64,000 nt of DNA from Pyxidicoccus parkwaysis (GTDB lineage Bacteria; Myxococcota; Myxococcia; Myxococcales; Myxococcaceae): positions 4,020,001 through 4,084,000 of the forward strand of contig NZ_CP071090.1 in the NCBI RefSeq assembly GCF_017301735.1, read 5' to 3'. The first letter of the stretch is position 1. Every line of letters begins with the position of its first letter. A program made the position numbers and the translations under genes. The notes below the pieces were generated by a model that was not told where the DNA came from, did not search any database, and worked only from the letters and a program-made list of their open reading frames with translations. This document shows, one piece after another, positions 44,893 through 53,638 of this stretch.

Positions 44893-45624
44893 TCAGACTC
44901 CGAGGAACAGGCGCTTGCCGAAGTTGAGCGCCAGGTCCGCGTCGAAGATCTTCTGGGCGGACGTCTCGATGTCGTACTCCACGCGGACGTACTCCACCGT
45001 GCGCGCGTCCGTGTCGCAGATGACGAAGCAGGCCCGGTTGTCGTAGTCGCGCGGCTGTCCCACGCTGCCCACGGAGATGATGTACTTGTAGCCCTTCCGG
45101 ATGCCGAACTTCTGGGCCACCACGTCGTTCACCTCGCCATTGCCGATGGCGAAGGCCCGGCACAGGTGGCTGTGGCCGATGAACGTCACCTCGGGAAGCT
45201 CCGCCACGTAGGGCGTCAGCTCGCGGGCCTGCTCCAGCGCGAAGATGTACTCGTACGCCTTCGGGTCGATGGGCGAGCCATGGCAGAAGCCCACGTCGCC
45301 GATGCGGTACGTGTACGGGAGGCTGCGCAGCCACGCCATGTTCTCGTCGGTGAGGACGTTGGCGGACCAGTCGAGCGCGTGCCGGGCGGCGTCGTAGTAG
45401 TACGAGTAGTCCATCCGCCCCGCCACCGCCGCGTCGTGGTTGCCCAGCAGCGTGACTTCCGCCACCGAGCGGACCAGGTCACAGCACGGATTGGGCGAGG
45501 CCCCGTAGCCGACGATGTCCCCCAGCGAGACGAAGCGGTCCACCTTCTGGTGCTCGGCGGCGCGGAGCACCTCGGTCAACGCCTCGATGTTGGAATGGAT
45601 GTCGGAGATGACGGCGATACGCAT
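44893..45624 (-). CDS. calcineurin-like metallophosphoesterase
   Basis: A 243-residue phosphoesterase of the YfcE/MJ0936-like group. All metal-binding motifs are in order: SDIHSN at 7-12, GDIVGYG about 35-41, GNHD about 61-64, then CHGSP and GHSH. It would hydrolyse a phosphodiester or phosphomonoester; the substrate is not readable. It starts at ATG 45624, 30 bp after the PilZ gene end on the same strand, suggesting a shared transcript with PilZ. Confidence 0.88.
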   Translation of the reverse strand: MRIAVISDIHSNIEALTEVLRAAEHQKVDRFVSLGDIVGYGASPNPCCDLVRSVAEVTLLGNHDAAVAGRMDYSYYYDAARHALDWSANVLTDENMAWLRSLPYTYRIGDVGFCHGSPIDPKAYEYIFALEQARELTPYVAELPEVTFIGHSHLCRAFAIGNGEVNDVVAQKFGIRKGYKYIISVGSVGQPRDYDNRACFVICDTDARTVEYVRVEYDIETSAQKIFDADLALNFGKRLFLGV

Positions 45625-45654
45625 GGGGGCCTCGGTGGGGGGACCGGGTCAGGC

Positions 45655-46008
45655 TCAGCCGGCCCAGCCGACCTTCACCTGGTTCTGCTTCTGCTGGGAG
45701 ATCATCTGCCGGAGCCTGCCCAGGGTTTCGCCATCCAGCGACTCGAAGCGCAACCCCATGCCGGGCGGGAAGGCTCGCTCCTCCTCCTCCCGCAGCCATA
45801 CCACCGTGGCGTTGGCGTGGATCTCCGGATCTCCCCCGGGCGTCAGGCGGACAACGGCTCGGGCGCCACGGGCCAGGGGGGTGCTCGTCCGGAGGAAGAG
45901 CCCTCCCTCGCTCAGGTTGGTGATGCGCGCGTAGAGCGTGACGTTGTCGCCCTCGCACCAGCACCGAAGCTGGGTGGGAATCCGCGTGTGCTTTCGATTC
46001 TCGCTCAA
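45655..46008 (-). CDS. PilZ-domain protein
   Basis: A 117-residue single-domain PilZ protein, which would bind cyclic di-GMP. The N-terminal basic stretch is RKHTRIPTQLR (arginines at 5, 9 and 16) and the second motif is NLSEGGLFL, the (D/N)xSxxG box. The remaining beta strands (AVVRLTPG, ATVVWLREEE, GMGLRFESLD) complete the barrel. The start is TTG at 46008 with AAGGAA just upstream. It is close to a phosphoesterase gene and about 14 kb from the receiver-GGDEF cyclase. Confidence 0.88.
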   Translation of the reverse strand: MSENRKHTRIPTQLRCWCEGDNVTLYARITNLSEGGLFLRTSTPLARGARAVVRLTPGGDPEIHANATVVWLREEEERAFPPGMGLRFESLDGETLGRLRQMISQQKQNQVKVGWAG

Positions 46009-46135
46009 CCCGTTCCTTCTTCCGGCTTCGGCACCTGCCGCAGCCTATGGATGGCATGAATCCACCGTCAAGTTCGCGAGGTGGGAGCATCCCCCACCCC
46101 GCGAGGCTGCCGGGGCCTCGGGCCCGGCGGGTGGA

Positions 46136-47062
46136 TCAGCGCTCCAGCGGACCCAGGTCGTCGAAGTGGGTGAGCGTGCGGAACTCGGCGAAGCGGGCGT
46201 GGATTTCGGGGCGGGTGACCTCGCGCAGCCGCTCCAGGCTGAACTTCTCCACGGTGAAGGAGGCCATGACGCTGCCCATCACCATGGCGCGGCGGAGCAC
46301 CGCCGCGTCCGGGCCGCCAGCCGAGGTGGCGAGCGCGCCCATGAAGCCACCCGCGAAGGTGTCACCCGCGCCGGTGGGGTCGAACACCTCGGCCAGCGGG
46401 AAGGCCGGGCAGGCGAAGATGTGGTCGTGGTCGAAGAGGAGCGCGCCGTACTCGCCGCGCTTGATGACCACGCGCTGGGGGCCCATGGAGAGGATGGACC
46501 GGGCCGCCTTCACCACGTTGTGCTCGCCGGCCAGCTGCCGGGCCTCGGCGTCGTTGACGAAGAGCAGGTTGACGCGCTTGAGCGTCTTGAGCAGCGCCTG
46601 GCGGCTGCCGTTGATCCAGAAGTTCATCGTGTCCGCGGCCACCAGCTTCGGGGCGCGCACCTGGTCCAGCACCTGCGCCTGGAGCTCCGGGTGGATGTTG
46701 CCGAGGAAGACGTACGGCGTGTCCCGGTAGGACTCCGGCAGCTTCGGCGAGAAGGCCTGGAAGACGTTGAGCTGGGTGTCCAGCGTCTGCGCCTCGTTCA
46801 GCTCGTAGCCGTAGCGGCCCTTCCAGCGGAACGTGCGCCCGGACTCACGGGTGAGCCCCTCCAGGTCGATGCCCCGGCCGCGCAGGAAGTTGAGGTGCGC
46901 CTCGGGGAAGTCCTCGCCCACCACGGCCACCACACGCGCCGGCGTGAAGAACGAGGCCGAGGTGGAGAAGTAGGTGGCCGAGCCGCCGAGGATGTCCTCC
47001 TTCCGTCCGAAGGGGGTTTCCACGGAGTCCAGAGCGACGGAGCCGACGACGAGCAGGGACAT
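46136..47062 (-). CDS. PfkB-family sugar kinase
   Basis: A 308-residue ribokinase/PfkB kinase. The N-terminal GSVALDSVETP and GGSATYFS (residues about 7-32) contact substrate, and the C-terminal signature DPTGAGDTFAGGF (about 239-251) holds the catalytic Asp and anion hole. It phosphorylates a sugar or nucleoside-like alcohol; the subgroup cannot be told from sequence. It lies 127 bp after the PilZ gene start and 124 bp from the mlaD-like gene, so it seems to be its own unit or the end of the mla transcript. Confidence 0.85.
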   Translation of the reverse strand: MSLLVVGSVALDSVETPFGRKEDILGGSATYFSTSASFFTPARVVAVVGEDFPEAHLNFLRGRGIDLEGLTRESGRTFRWKGRYGYELNEAQTLDTQLNVFQAFSPKLPESYRDTPYVFLGNIHPELQAQVLDQVRAPKLVAADTMNFWINGSRQALLKTLKRVNLLFVNDAEARQLAGEHNVVKAARSILSMGPQRVVIKRGEYGALLFDHDHIFACPAFPLAEVFDPTGAGDTFAGGFMGALATSAGGPDAAVLRRAMVMGSVMASFTVEKFSLERLREVTRPEIHARFAEFRTLTHFDDLGPLER

Positions 47063-47186
47063 GCGAGCTTCCTGAGGGGAGAGATGCCGTCACAAAGCAC
47101 GGCGCTCCCCGGGAACCCCGTGCCGTAGCCGGGTACGTGTTTTCCCGTCCCCCGTCAAGAGTCCACGGGGTGGCGAGCGGAGGCTT

Positions 47187-48716
47187 TCAGGGCGTGGGCG
47201 CGCCCACGACGGTGAGGATGGACTTGAGGTCGTCGTCGGTGAAGAAGAGGCCGCCGCCGACGAAGAAGTCCCGGCCTGCAATCAGCCGCTGCGTCGCCAG
47301 GTCGCGCTGCTGCGCGTTGAGGATGTCGTCCATGCCCGCCACCACGAAGAGGTGGTCGAAGGCCTGCGCCCGGAGGGAGGCGCGCAGGCGCGGGTAGCGC
47401 AGCTCGTCCGCCGCGAAGTTGAAGGCGTCCAGCTTCAGCGTCAGCGCGTCGTCGAAGAAGTGCAGGTCGCCGCCCACGCCGCCGGTGGACTCGATGAGGC
47501 CCACGCGCAGGGTGGTGAAGTACCAGCGCTTGGCGAACTGGAGGCTGACCTTCAGGCTCTCCTTGGTCACCTTCTGCGTCTGGATGACCGGGTCGCCCTC
47601 GGACGGCGGGTTGGTCTGCACCACCTGCGTGGACACGGTGCCACGCGGGTCGTCCACCAGCTCCAGCAGGTAGTACTTGTCCGGCTTGGGGATGAGACGG
47701 ACGGAGAAGACGTTCTTCGAGCGGCCCTGCGCGGCCAGGTAGGTGGACTGGATGCCCACCTCCGTCTGGAGGTCGGTGAGCCGGGAGGTGAAGTGGGCCA
47801 CGTCCGACAGCGTCTCGCGCACCTCGCGCCCCACCGTCTCGTCGGACAGCAGCACGCCCGCGGCGCCCTCCCCGTTCTTCACCTTGCGGGAGATCTCCTC
47901 CAGGTTGCCCAGCGTGCTGTCCAGCTTGTTGAGCGTCTGCTTCAGGCTGGCGACGGTCTCCTTCACGTCGCCCTCGCCCGTGCCGACGATGTTCTTCACG
48001 CTCGCGAGCACCTCGCGCACGTCGCGGGTGATCATCTCGATGTTGTCGACGATGCGGGACACGTCCGCGGAGTTGCTGCGGGTGATGCCGCGCACGTCCT
48101 CGGAGATGCCCTCCACGTTGCCGACGATGACGTCCAGCCGGTCCGCGTTGCGGCGCACCGTGGCGTCCACCGAGTCCGACAGACGCACCAGGTTCTCCAC
48201 GATGCGCTGGAGCGAGCCCTGGCCCTTCTCCCCGCCCAGCACCTCGCGCAGCGAGCCCGTCACCTGCTGGATGTCCGCTGTTATCTGCGACAGCGACTCG
48301 AACACCGCCTCCATGCCGGCGGTGTCGATGACGCGGCGGATCTGCCCTCCATTCGGCATGGCCGGCGCGTTCTCCGTGCCGGGATTCAGGTCCAGGAGGT
48401 AGTCGCCGAGCAGCGACTCCGAGCGCTTGGTGACGACGGCGTCCTCGCGCAGGTCCACGTCCTTGCGGATCTTCAGGAAGACCTTGGCGCGCGTCCCCTC
48501 GAGGGTGATCTCATCGATTTCACCCACGGGAATACCGGCGATCTGCACCCGGCCGCGCACGGCGAGGCCCGAGGCGTCACGGAAGTACGCCCAGACGCGG
48601 AGCGACTCACTCTCGCTCAGTCCGCCCTTCTTGGCGAACAGGATGAAGGTGATGAAAAAGGCTCCCGCGGCGATGACCAGCAGGCCAACACGGAAGGGCG
48701 TGACGAGCTTCTTCAC
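47187..48716 (-). CDS. mlaD: MlaD-like MCE protein with long coiled coil and barrel-like C-terminus
   Basis: A 509-residue MCE protein, far longer than enterobacterial MlaD (about 180). After one membrane anchor (about 8-28) comes the MCE domain (about 38-115, ASGLAVRGRVQIAGIPVGEI). Residues about 150-330 are a helical coiled coil. The last about 170 residues alternate polar and hydrophobic like beta strands (YYLLELVDD, WYFTTLRVGLIES, LTLKLDAFNFA, HLFVVAGMDDIL, FVGGGLFFTDD) and resemble an outer membrane barrel. The start is GTG 48716 with GGAG upstream. It lies 108 bp downstream of mlaF. Confidence 0.85.
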   Translation of the reverse strand: MKKLVTPFRVGLLVIAAGAFFITFILFAKKGGLSESESLRVWAYFRDASGLAVRGRVQIAGIPVGEIDEITLEGTRAKVFLKIRKDVDLREDAVVTKRSESLLGDYLLDLNPGTENAPAMPNGGQIRRVIDTAGMEAVFESLSQITADIQQVTGSLREVLGGEKGQGSLQRIVENLVRLSDSVDATVRRNADRLDVIVGNVEGISEDVRGITRSNSADVSRIVDNIEMITRDVREVLASVKNIVGTGEGDVKETVASLKQTLNKLDSTLGNLEEISRKVKNGEGAAGVLLSDETVGREVRETLSDVAHFTSRLTDLQTEVGIQSTYLAAQGRSKNVFSVRLIPKPDKYYLLELVDDPRGTVSTQVVQTNPPSEGDPVIQTQKVTKESLKVSLQFAKRWYFTTLRVGLIESTGGVGGDLHFFDDALTLKLDAFNFAADELRYPRLRASLRAQAFDHLFVVAGMDDILNAQQRDLATQRLIAGRDFFVGGGLFFTDDDLKSILTVVGAPTP

Positions 48717-48824
48717 CTGATGTGACTCCGAGGGGCTACCGGCCGGGCGCGACTCTAACGTTTTGCATCCGGAGTGCCACCTTTTCCTGTGGGGGGCACC
48801 CTGCCCTCCCACCTGAACCCCGGC

Positions 48825-49625
48825 TCAGTTCTTTCCGAACCAGGTCTCCAGGAAGACCTTCACCGCCGGGTGCTTGGACTCCCGGAGTTGTTCCGGGGGC
48901 CCGTTTTCCACGATGACGCCCTTGGAGAGGAACGCAATCTGGTCCGCCACGTTGAAGGCGGAGGCGATGTCATGGCTGATCACCACACTGGTGACGCCCA
49001 GCCCCTTCTGCGCGGCCAGGATCATGTCGTCCACGTAGTCCGTGGTGATGGGGTCCAGGCCCGTGGTGGGCTCGTCATAGAGGACGATCTTCGGCCCCAG
49101 AATCGTGGCGCGGGCGAGGCCCACGCGCTTGCGCATGCCGCCGGACAGGTCCGCGGGGAACTTGCCCTCCACCGCCTCCTTGAGGCCCATCAAGTCCAGA
49201 CGGGCGCGCACCTTCTGGCGGATGACGTCCTCGGAGTCCTTCGTGTGCTCGCGAAGGGGGAAGGCGACGTTCTCGAACACCGTCATCGAGTCGAACAGCG
49301 CCGCGGCCTGGAACACCATGCCGAACTTGCCCCGGACCTGCTGGAGCTGTGTGACGCTCATGGGGACGATGTCGTCCCCGTCGATGATGACCTTGCCGCT
49401 GTCCGGCTTGAGCAGGCCAATCATGTGCTTCATCAGCACCGTCTTGCCGGAGCCGGAGCCACCGAGGATGACGCACGTGCTCCCGGCGGGCACCTTGAGA
49501 TTGATGCCCGTGAGGACCTTCGTCTCGCCGAAGGTCTTGTGCAGGTCCACGATTTCAATCATCGGCGTCGTGGACGGGGACGCGGCGGGGCCGGAGCCCT
49601 CGCGGGTGTGCGCGGTTGCCTCCAT
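48825..49625 (-). CDS. mlaF: MlaF-like ABC transporter ATPase
   Basis: A 266-residue ABC ATPase of the Mkl/MlaF group. Walker A GGSGSGKT is at 55-62, the Q-loop is in VFQAAALFDSMTVFENVAFPL (Mla-type), the signature is LSGGMRKRVGLARA and Walker B is IVLYDEPTTGLDP. The switch His is in VISHD. It pairs with MlaE to drive phospholipid movement. The ATG at 49625 overlaps the mlaE stop by one base (TGATG). The first 20 residues are Pro/Thr-rich and not conserved. Confidence 0.94.
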   Translation of the reverse strand: MEATAHTREGSGPAASPSTTPMIEIVDLHKTFGETKVLTGINLKVPAGSTCVILGGSGSGKTVLMKHMIGLLKPDSGKVIIDGDDIVPMSVTQLQQVRGKFGMVFQAAALFDSMTVFENVAFPLREHTKDSEDVIRQKVRARLDLMGLKEAVEGKFPADLSGGMRKRVGLARATILGPKIVLYDEPTTGLDPITTDYVDDMILAAQKGLGVTSVVISHDIASAFNVADQIAFLSKGVIVENGPPEQLRESKHPAVKVFLETWFGKN

Positions 49626-50440
49626 CAGTGCCAGAGCAATCCGAGGATGAAGTCGAGGATGAAGATGGACAGCGCGCTGGCGACCATGGCCTCGGTGGTG
49701 GCCTGGCCCACGCCCTTCGCGCCGCCGGACGCGTTGTAGCCCTTGTAGCAGCAGATGAGGGCCACCGAGAGGCCGAACACCGCCCCCTTCACCAGGCCCT
49801 CGTACACGTCCATCGGCGCCATCCACTGCTGCGTGCGCGAGAGGAACGTACCGGGGGAGATGCCCAGGGCCCCCACCGCCACGAGGTAGGCGCCCCCCAT
49901 ACCCGTGGTGTTGAAGAGCATGGTGAGCGCCGGCACCATGAGGAGTCCGGCCAGCACCCGGGGGACGAGCAGGTACTGCACCGGGTTGACGGCCATGGTC
50001 TCCAGCGCGTCCACCTGCTCGGTGACGCGCATGGTGCCCAGCTCGGTGCACATGGCGGAGCCGGCGCGCATCGTCACCATGAGCGCGGAGAACACGGCGG
50101 CCAGCTCTCGGGTGAGCGTCAGGGCCACCGTGGGGCCCACGAGGCTCTCGGCGTCGAAGAGGGCGAAGGCGGTGGACGTCTGGAGGGCGAACACCATTCC
50201 GGTGAAGGTGCCCGTCAGGGCCACGATGAAGATGGAGCCCACACCCACGAAGTCGAGCTGGGCAAAGAGGTTGGTCAGCCGGTAGGGAGGCCGCACGGCC
50301 CACCGGAACACGTCGAACCCCATGCTCGCCAACCCCCCGAGGGTACTGACGATGTCGATGAGGCCCTTGCCGAAGTTGGAGACGGATTGGTGGAAGAATC
50401 CGGGCTCGCGGGTCGGGCTGCTGGGGGTCTGCGTGGTCAT
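49625..50440 (-). CDS. mlaE: MlaE-like ABC transporter permease
   Basis: A 271-residue MlaE-family permease with five to six membrane segments. Conserved landmarks are GVGSIFIVALTGTFTGMVFALQ, LTRELAAVFSALMVTMRAGSAMCTELGTMRVTEQVDALE (the conserved ExG/EQIDAL region) and YKGYNASGGAKGVGQATTEAMV. It is the first gene of the mlaEFD operon. No MlaB or MlaC gene lies in this operon; an MlaC gene is found about 23 kb away. It starts at ATG 50440. Confidence 0.94.
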   Translation of the reverse strand: MTTQTPSSPTREPGFFHQSVSNFGKGLIDIVSTLGGLASMGFDVFRWAVRPPYRLTNLFAQLDFVGVGSIFIVALTGTFTGMVFALQTSTAFALFDAESLVGPTVALTLTRELAAVFSALMVTMRAGSAMCTELGTMRVTEQVDALETMAVNPVQYLLVPRVLAGLLMVPALTMLFNTTGMGGAYLVAVGALGISPGTFLSRTQQWMAPMDVYEGLVKGAVFGLSVALICCYKGYNASGGAKGVGQATTEAMVASALSIFILDFILGLLWH

Positions 50441-50626
50441 GCGGTGTGGAACCTACTCTTGACTGACCGGGCGTCAGGTGCAAGCGAAGTGATGGCTCGG
50501 GGGCAAGAGGAGGAGGCGGGCGTCGAAGACACTTCCTCCCCTTGGAGCGAAGCGTTTATGTTCCGCGCCCCTTAATCTTTACTCACTGCCCGGGGACTCC
50601 AAGCCCGGGCCGAGAAACAGACGAAC

Positions 50627-51211
50627 ATGGCAACTCATAAGGTCGGCGGCGAGGTGGACGCGCAGTGCACCCGCTGCAAGCTCACTCTCGCGCACACCAT
50701 CCTGGCGATGGTGGGAACGAAGATTGCGCGGGTGCGCTGCAATACCTGTGGCGGAGACCACGCGTACCGTGCGGCACCGGGCGTGACGGACCGTCCGTCC
50801 TCGTCCAGCAGCAGCTCGCGCGCGTCGCGGGCGTCATCCTCTTCCGCGGCAACCACCAAGGCGGAGAAGATCATCATCTCCTTCGAGGAGCAGCTCGCCG
50901 GCAAGGACACGGCCAACGCGCTGAAGTACAGCCCGAAGGACACCTACCAGGTGGACCAGGTCATCCAGCATCCGACGTTCGGTACCGGTTTCGTCACGGC
51001 GGTGCGGGGCGACAAGGTGGACATCACCTTCCGCACCGAGACGAAGACGCTGGTGCACGGACGCGGCGGCGCTCCGGCGGAGAAGCCGGCGTTCAGCCCG
51101 CCCAATGCTCGCGCGACGGGGCCGGCGGACAAGCCGCTTCCTCCCCAGGCTTCCGAGCCTCCGGCCGATTCCTCGGCTGGTGGTGAGGGCGCGGCCCCCA
51201 CCGAGGGTTGA
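50627..51211 (+). CDS. zinc-ribbon protein with UvrD/PcrA-type Tudor-like domain
   Basis: A 194-residue protein of two parts. Residues 10-45 form a zinc ribbon with Cys pairs 14/17 and 38/41. A Ser-rich linker (58-73) leads to a domain (about 85-145) whose VDQVIQHPTFGTGFVTAVRG segment resembles the C-terminal Tudor-like domain of PcrA/UvrD, which binds RNA polymerase. The tail (about 150-194) is Pro/Ala-rich. It might bind RNA polymerase or nucleic acid. It is divergent from mlaE (186-bp gap). The match is by eye, not by search. Confidence 0.65.
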   Translation: MATHKVGGEVDAQCTRCKLTLAHTILAMVGTKIARVRCNTCGGDHAYRAAPGVTDRPSSSSSSSRASRASSSSAATTKAEKIIISFEEQLAGKDTANALKYSPKDTYQVDQVIQHPTFGTGFVTAVRGDKVDITFRTETKTLVHGRGGAPAEKPAFSPPNARATGPADKPLPPQASEPPADSSAGGEGAAPTEG

Positions 51212-51239
51212 CCGCGTCGGGACGGAGGGGATGAAGTCG

Positions 51240-52775
51240 ATGCCACGGTCCGTGAGCATGCGTCCCCTCCTCCCCCTTCTGTTGCTCCTGGCCGCCCCGG
51301 TGTGGGCGGCCCCGCCCGGGGTGACGGTGTCCTGGACGCCGGAGCGGGTGGTGCTGGGGCAGGACTCACGGGTGACGGTGGCGGTGCGAGTCCCTCCGGG
51401 CGCAGGTCCGGTGCGCGGCGCCGCCTCCTCCGGGACGCTCTCCCAGGAACGCGTGGAAGGTGGCGAGGTGCGCGCCTTCCAGTGGACGCCCCCGCCCGTG
51501 CGCTATCCGCTGGTGGCGGTGCTCGCCTTCTGGATTGAGGAGAAGGCCGCTGACGCGAAGTCCCGCTCGCAGCTGCCGCCGGAGTGGGCCGTCGTCCGCA
51601 TTCCCCTGCTGGGCAAGACGCAGCTGGACGTGTCCACCGACGCCGAGGCCAGCGTGGTGGTGGAGGTGGGCGGCAGTCGCTTCGGCCCGGTGCAGGCGGA
51701 TTCACACGGGCGGGCGCGTGTACCGGTGGAGGTGCCGCCCGGAGTGCGCTCAGCGAACGTACTGGCCACGCGGGACACGCTGCGCACCCGCGCGGTGATT
51801 CCGCTGGACCCACCGCAGGAGGCGCCGCTCGTCGCGGCACTCTCTCCGTCTCCCCTTCCCGTGGAAGGTGGCGGGTGGCTCCTCGTGGCTGGCGAAGGAG
51901 TCCTCGGTCCGGACGAGCTGGAGGTGTTCGCCCAGGGCGCGACGCTGACCGATGACAACGAGGCGCTCCGCACGAGCGCGGCGGCGGGCTCCATCGACAG
52001 TGCCGAGATGCCCGCCCAGAGGCCCCGTTCAGCGGGTGCGACAGCGTCCGTTGCGCCGGCCCTTCGCGAGGGCGCGCTCGCGCTGCCCGCCGACGAACCT
52101 CTGCGCTATCGCGTCACCCCCGGGCCGGACGTCACCCTCATCAGCGTGACGGTGCACCGCAAAGGCAGCGAGGACCGGGCACACGCCACGGTCGACGTGC
52201 TGCCGGCGCCCGTGGTGCCACCTCCCTCGCCGACTCCTCCCATCGTCCTTCCCCCGCCCGCGCCGGCAGGCCACTGGCGCCCCTCCGTCTTCGCGCTCGC
52301 GGGCGGCGCCTTCGCGAGCGGAGCGAACACGGGCCCCACCGGCGCCGTGGGCGTCTCTCTCTCTCCTCCGTGGTGGGAAGGCCGCTTCGCCGCCGAGCTG
52401 GAGACAGGCCTGCGCACCGCCACCTTCGACGGGCGCGTGGACTCGCTGGGCTCGGTGCGCTCCCGGGTGCTCGCCGTGCCGGTGCTCGCCTCGGTGCGCG
52501 CTGTCATTTTTCAGCGCGCCTCTCTCTCCCTGCACGGACGAGCAGGAGGTGGAGTGCTGCCTTTCCGGCACCAGCTTGAGAGCGACTTCCAGGAAGACCT
52601 GAAAGAGAGCAAGCTGGCCGCCATGGGCTTTCTCTCCGTACAGGGAGCAGTCCGACTCGGACGCTGGAGCGCACTGGTGGAGGTGCGTGGCTCCATGGCG
52701 CCCGCGCGCACACCGTGGCTGGACGCGCAGCTCGGTGGCCTGAACGGGCTCCTCGGCGTGAGGTTCGAGCCATGA
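51240..52775 (+). CDS. secreted or outer-membrane protein with N-terminal beta domains and C-terminal barrel-like region
   Basis: A 511-residue exported protein: a signal peptide (MRPLLPLLLLLAAPVWA) follows a short basic start, then Ig-like beta domains (about 30-190), a Pro-rich stretch (PAPVVPPPSPTPPIVLPPPAP), then a roughly 150-residue region with alternating strands ending GLLGVRFEP, as outer membrane barrels do. ATG 51240 is used (GGAGG 11 bases upstream); ATG 51231 and 51258 are alternatives. The ATG of the following lipoprotein overlaps its stop, so the two are coupled and may form a surface complex. Function unknown. Confidence 0.6.
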   Translation: MPRSVSMRPLLPLLLLLAAPVWAAPPGVTVSWTPERVVLGQDSRVTVAVRVPPGAGPVRGAASSGTLSQERVEGGEVRAFQWTPPPVRYPLVAVLAFWIEEKAADAKSRSQLPPEWAVVRIPLLGKTQLDVSTDAEASVVVEVGGSRFGPVQADSHGRARVPVEVPPGVRSANVLATRDTLRTRAVIPLDPPQEAPLVAALSPSPLPVEGGGWLLVAGEGVLGPDELEVFAQGATLTDDNEALRTSAAAGSIDSAEMPAQRPRSAGATASVAPALREGALALPADEPLRYRVTPGPDVTLISVTVHRKGSEDRAHATVDVLPAPVVPPPSPTPPIVLPPPAPAGHWRPSVFALAGGAFASGANTGPTGAVGVSLSPPWWEGRFAAELETGLRTATFDGRVDSLGSVRSRVLAVPVLASVRAVIFQRASLSLHGRAGGGVLPFRHQLESDFQEDLKESKLAAMGFLSVQGAVRLGRWSALVEVRGSMAPARTPWLDAQLGGLNGLLGVRFEP

Positions 52776-53638
52776 ACCCGAGCCGGGCCTGCGTGCTGCT
52801 CTTCACCGCTCTGCTCTCGGCCTGCAGCTCCAGCACGTCGCTGCCCAACCCGGACATCCTCTCCGTCACGCCCAACCAGGTCATCGTGCCGCGCGAGCTC
52901 CCCGTCGAGCAGCGCGTCCCCATCCGCGTGTCCCTCGACGCGGTGATTCCCGTCCGCGTGGACTACGGCAACGAGCAGGTCACCACCGACGTCGCGAAGG
53001 TGTGGATTGGCCCTGCGCCGGCCACGGTGCAGTGGGTGGGGCAGGACGGCACGTTGACCGTCGTCGTGCCGGACGTGCTCGACAAGGGCAGCTACGACGT
53101 CCGCGTCGCCCTCCCCGACGGGCGCGAGGCATCACGCGCCTCCGTCCTCAGCCTCATCCTCCCGGACGATGACTCGCACCTGCCTGTCGACCCCGACCCC
53201 GACTCCGGAACGCTGGACCCCGAAGACGCGGGCCCGCTCATCCTGACGGATGCCGGCACCGAGGAGGACGGAGGCCTGTCGCCAGGGCAAGACGACGCGG
53301 GCGTGCAGCTGCCCGAGGACGGGGGGCTCGGCCCCAATGACCCGATTCGCCCCGGCGACATCACCGGCTTCACGCTGGACACCCTGGGAGACCAGGCGTG
53401 GAACACGCCCTTCCCGGTCACCGTGCGCGCCATCGGCCCGCGTGCGGCGCACTTCCAGGACAGCGTGGAGCTGACCGTGAACAAGACCGGCGCCGTGAGC
53501 CCCCTCAAGCTGGGCCCCTTCGTCAATGGGCTGTGCGTCCAGCCCGTCACGGTGCAGGCGCGAGGCGCCAACGTGAAGCTCACCGTGACGGACGCGTACG
53601 GCGCGCAGGGCACCAGCAACGGCTTCAAGGTGCAGTAG
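52772..53638 (+). CDS. lipoprotein with IPT/TIG-like domains and acidic linker
   Basis: A 288-residue predicted lipoprotein (MNPSRACVLLFTALLSAC; lipobox to Cys18). It has an IPT/TIG-like beta domain (about 25-130, ILSVTPNQVIVPRELP), an Asp/Pro/Gly-rich linker (about 135-195, with repeated DAG), then a second beta domain (about 205-288, with one Cys). The ATG at 52772 overlaps the stop of the previous gene by four bases. Its end overlaps the converging RluA gene by 14 bp. It may be a surface-exposed partner of the upstream barrel-like protein. Confidence 0.65.
   Translation: MNPSRACVLLFTALLSACSSSTSLPNPDILSVTPNQVIVPRELPVEQRVPIRVSLDAVIPVRVDYGNEQVTTDVAKVWIGPAPATVQWVGQDGTLTVVVPDVLDKGSYDVRVALPDGREASRASVLSLILPDDDSHLPVDPDPDSGTLDPEDAGPLILTDAGTEEDGGLSPGQDDAGVQLPEDGGLGPNDPIRPGDITGFTLDTLGDQAWNTPFPVTVRAIGPRAAHFQDSVELTVNKTGAVSPLKLGPFVNGLCVQPVTVQARGANVKLTVTDAYGAQGTSNGFKVQ

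Noticed and set aside
48825..50483. A continuous frame through mlaE into mlaF read as a single 552-residue protein.
   Set aside because: The first half is an out-of-frame Arg/Gly-rich shadow of mlaE; true MlaF begins at 49625.
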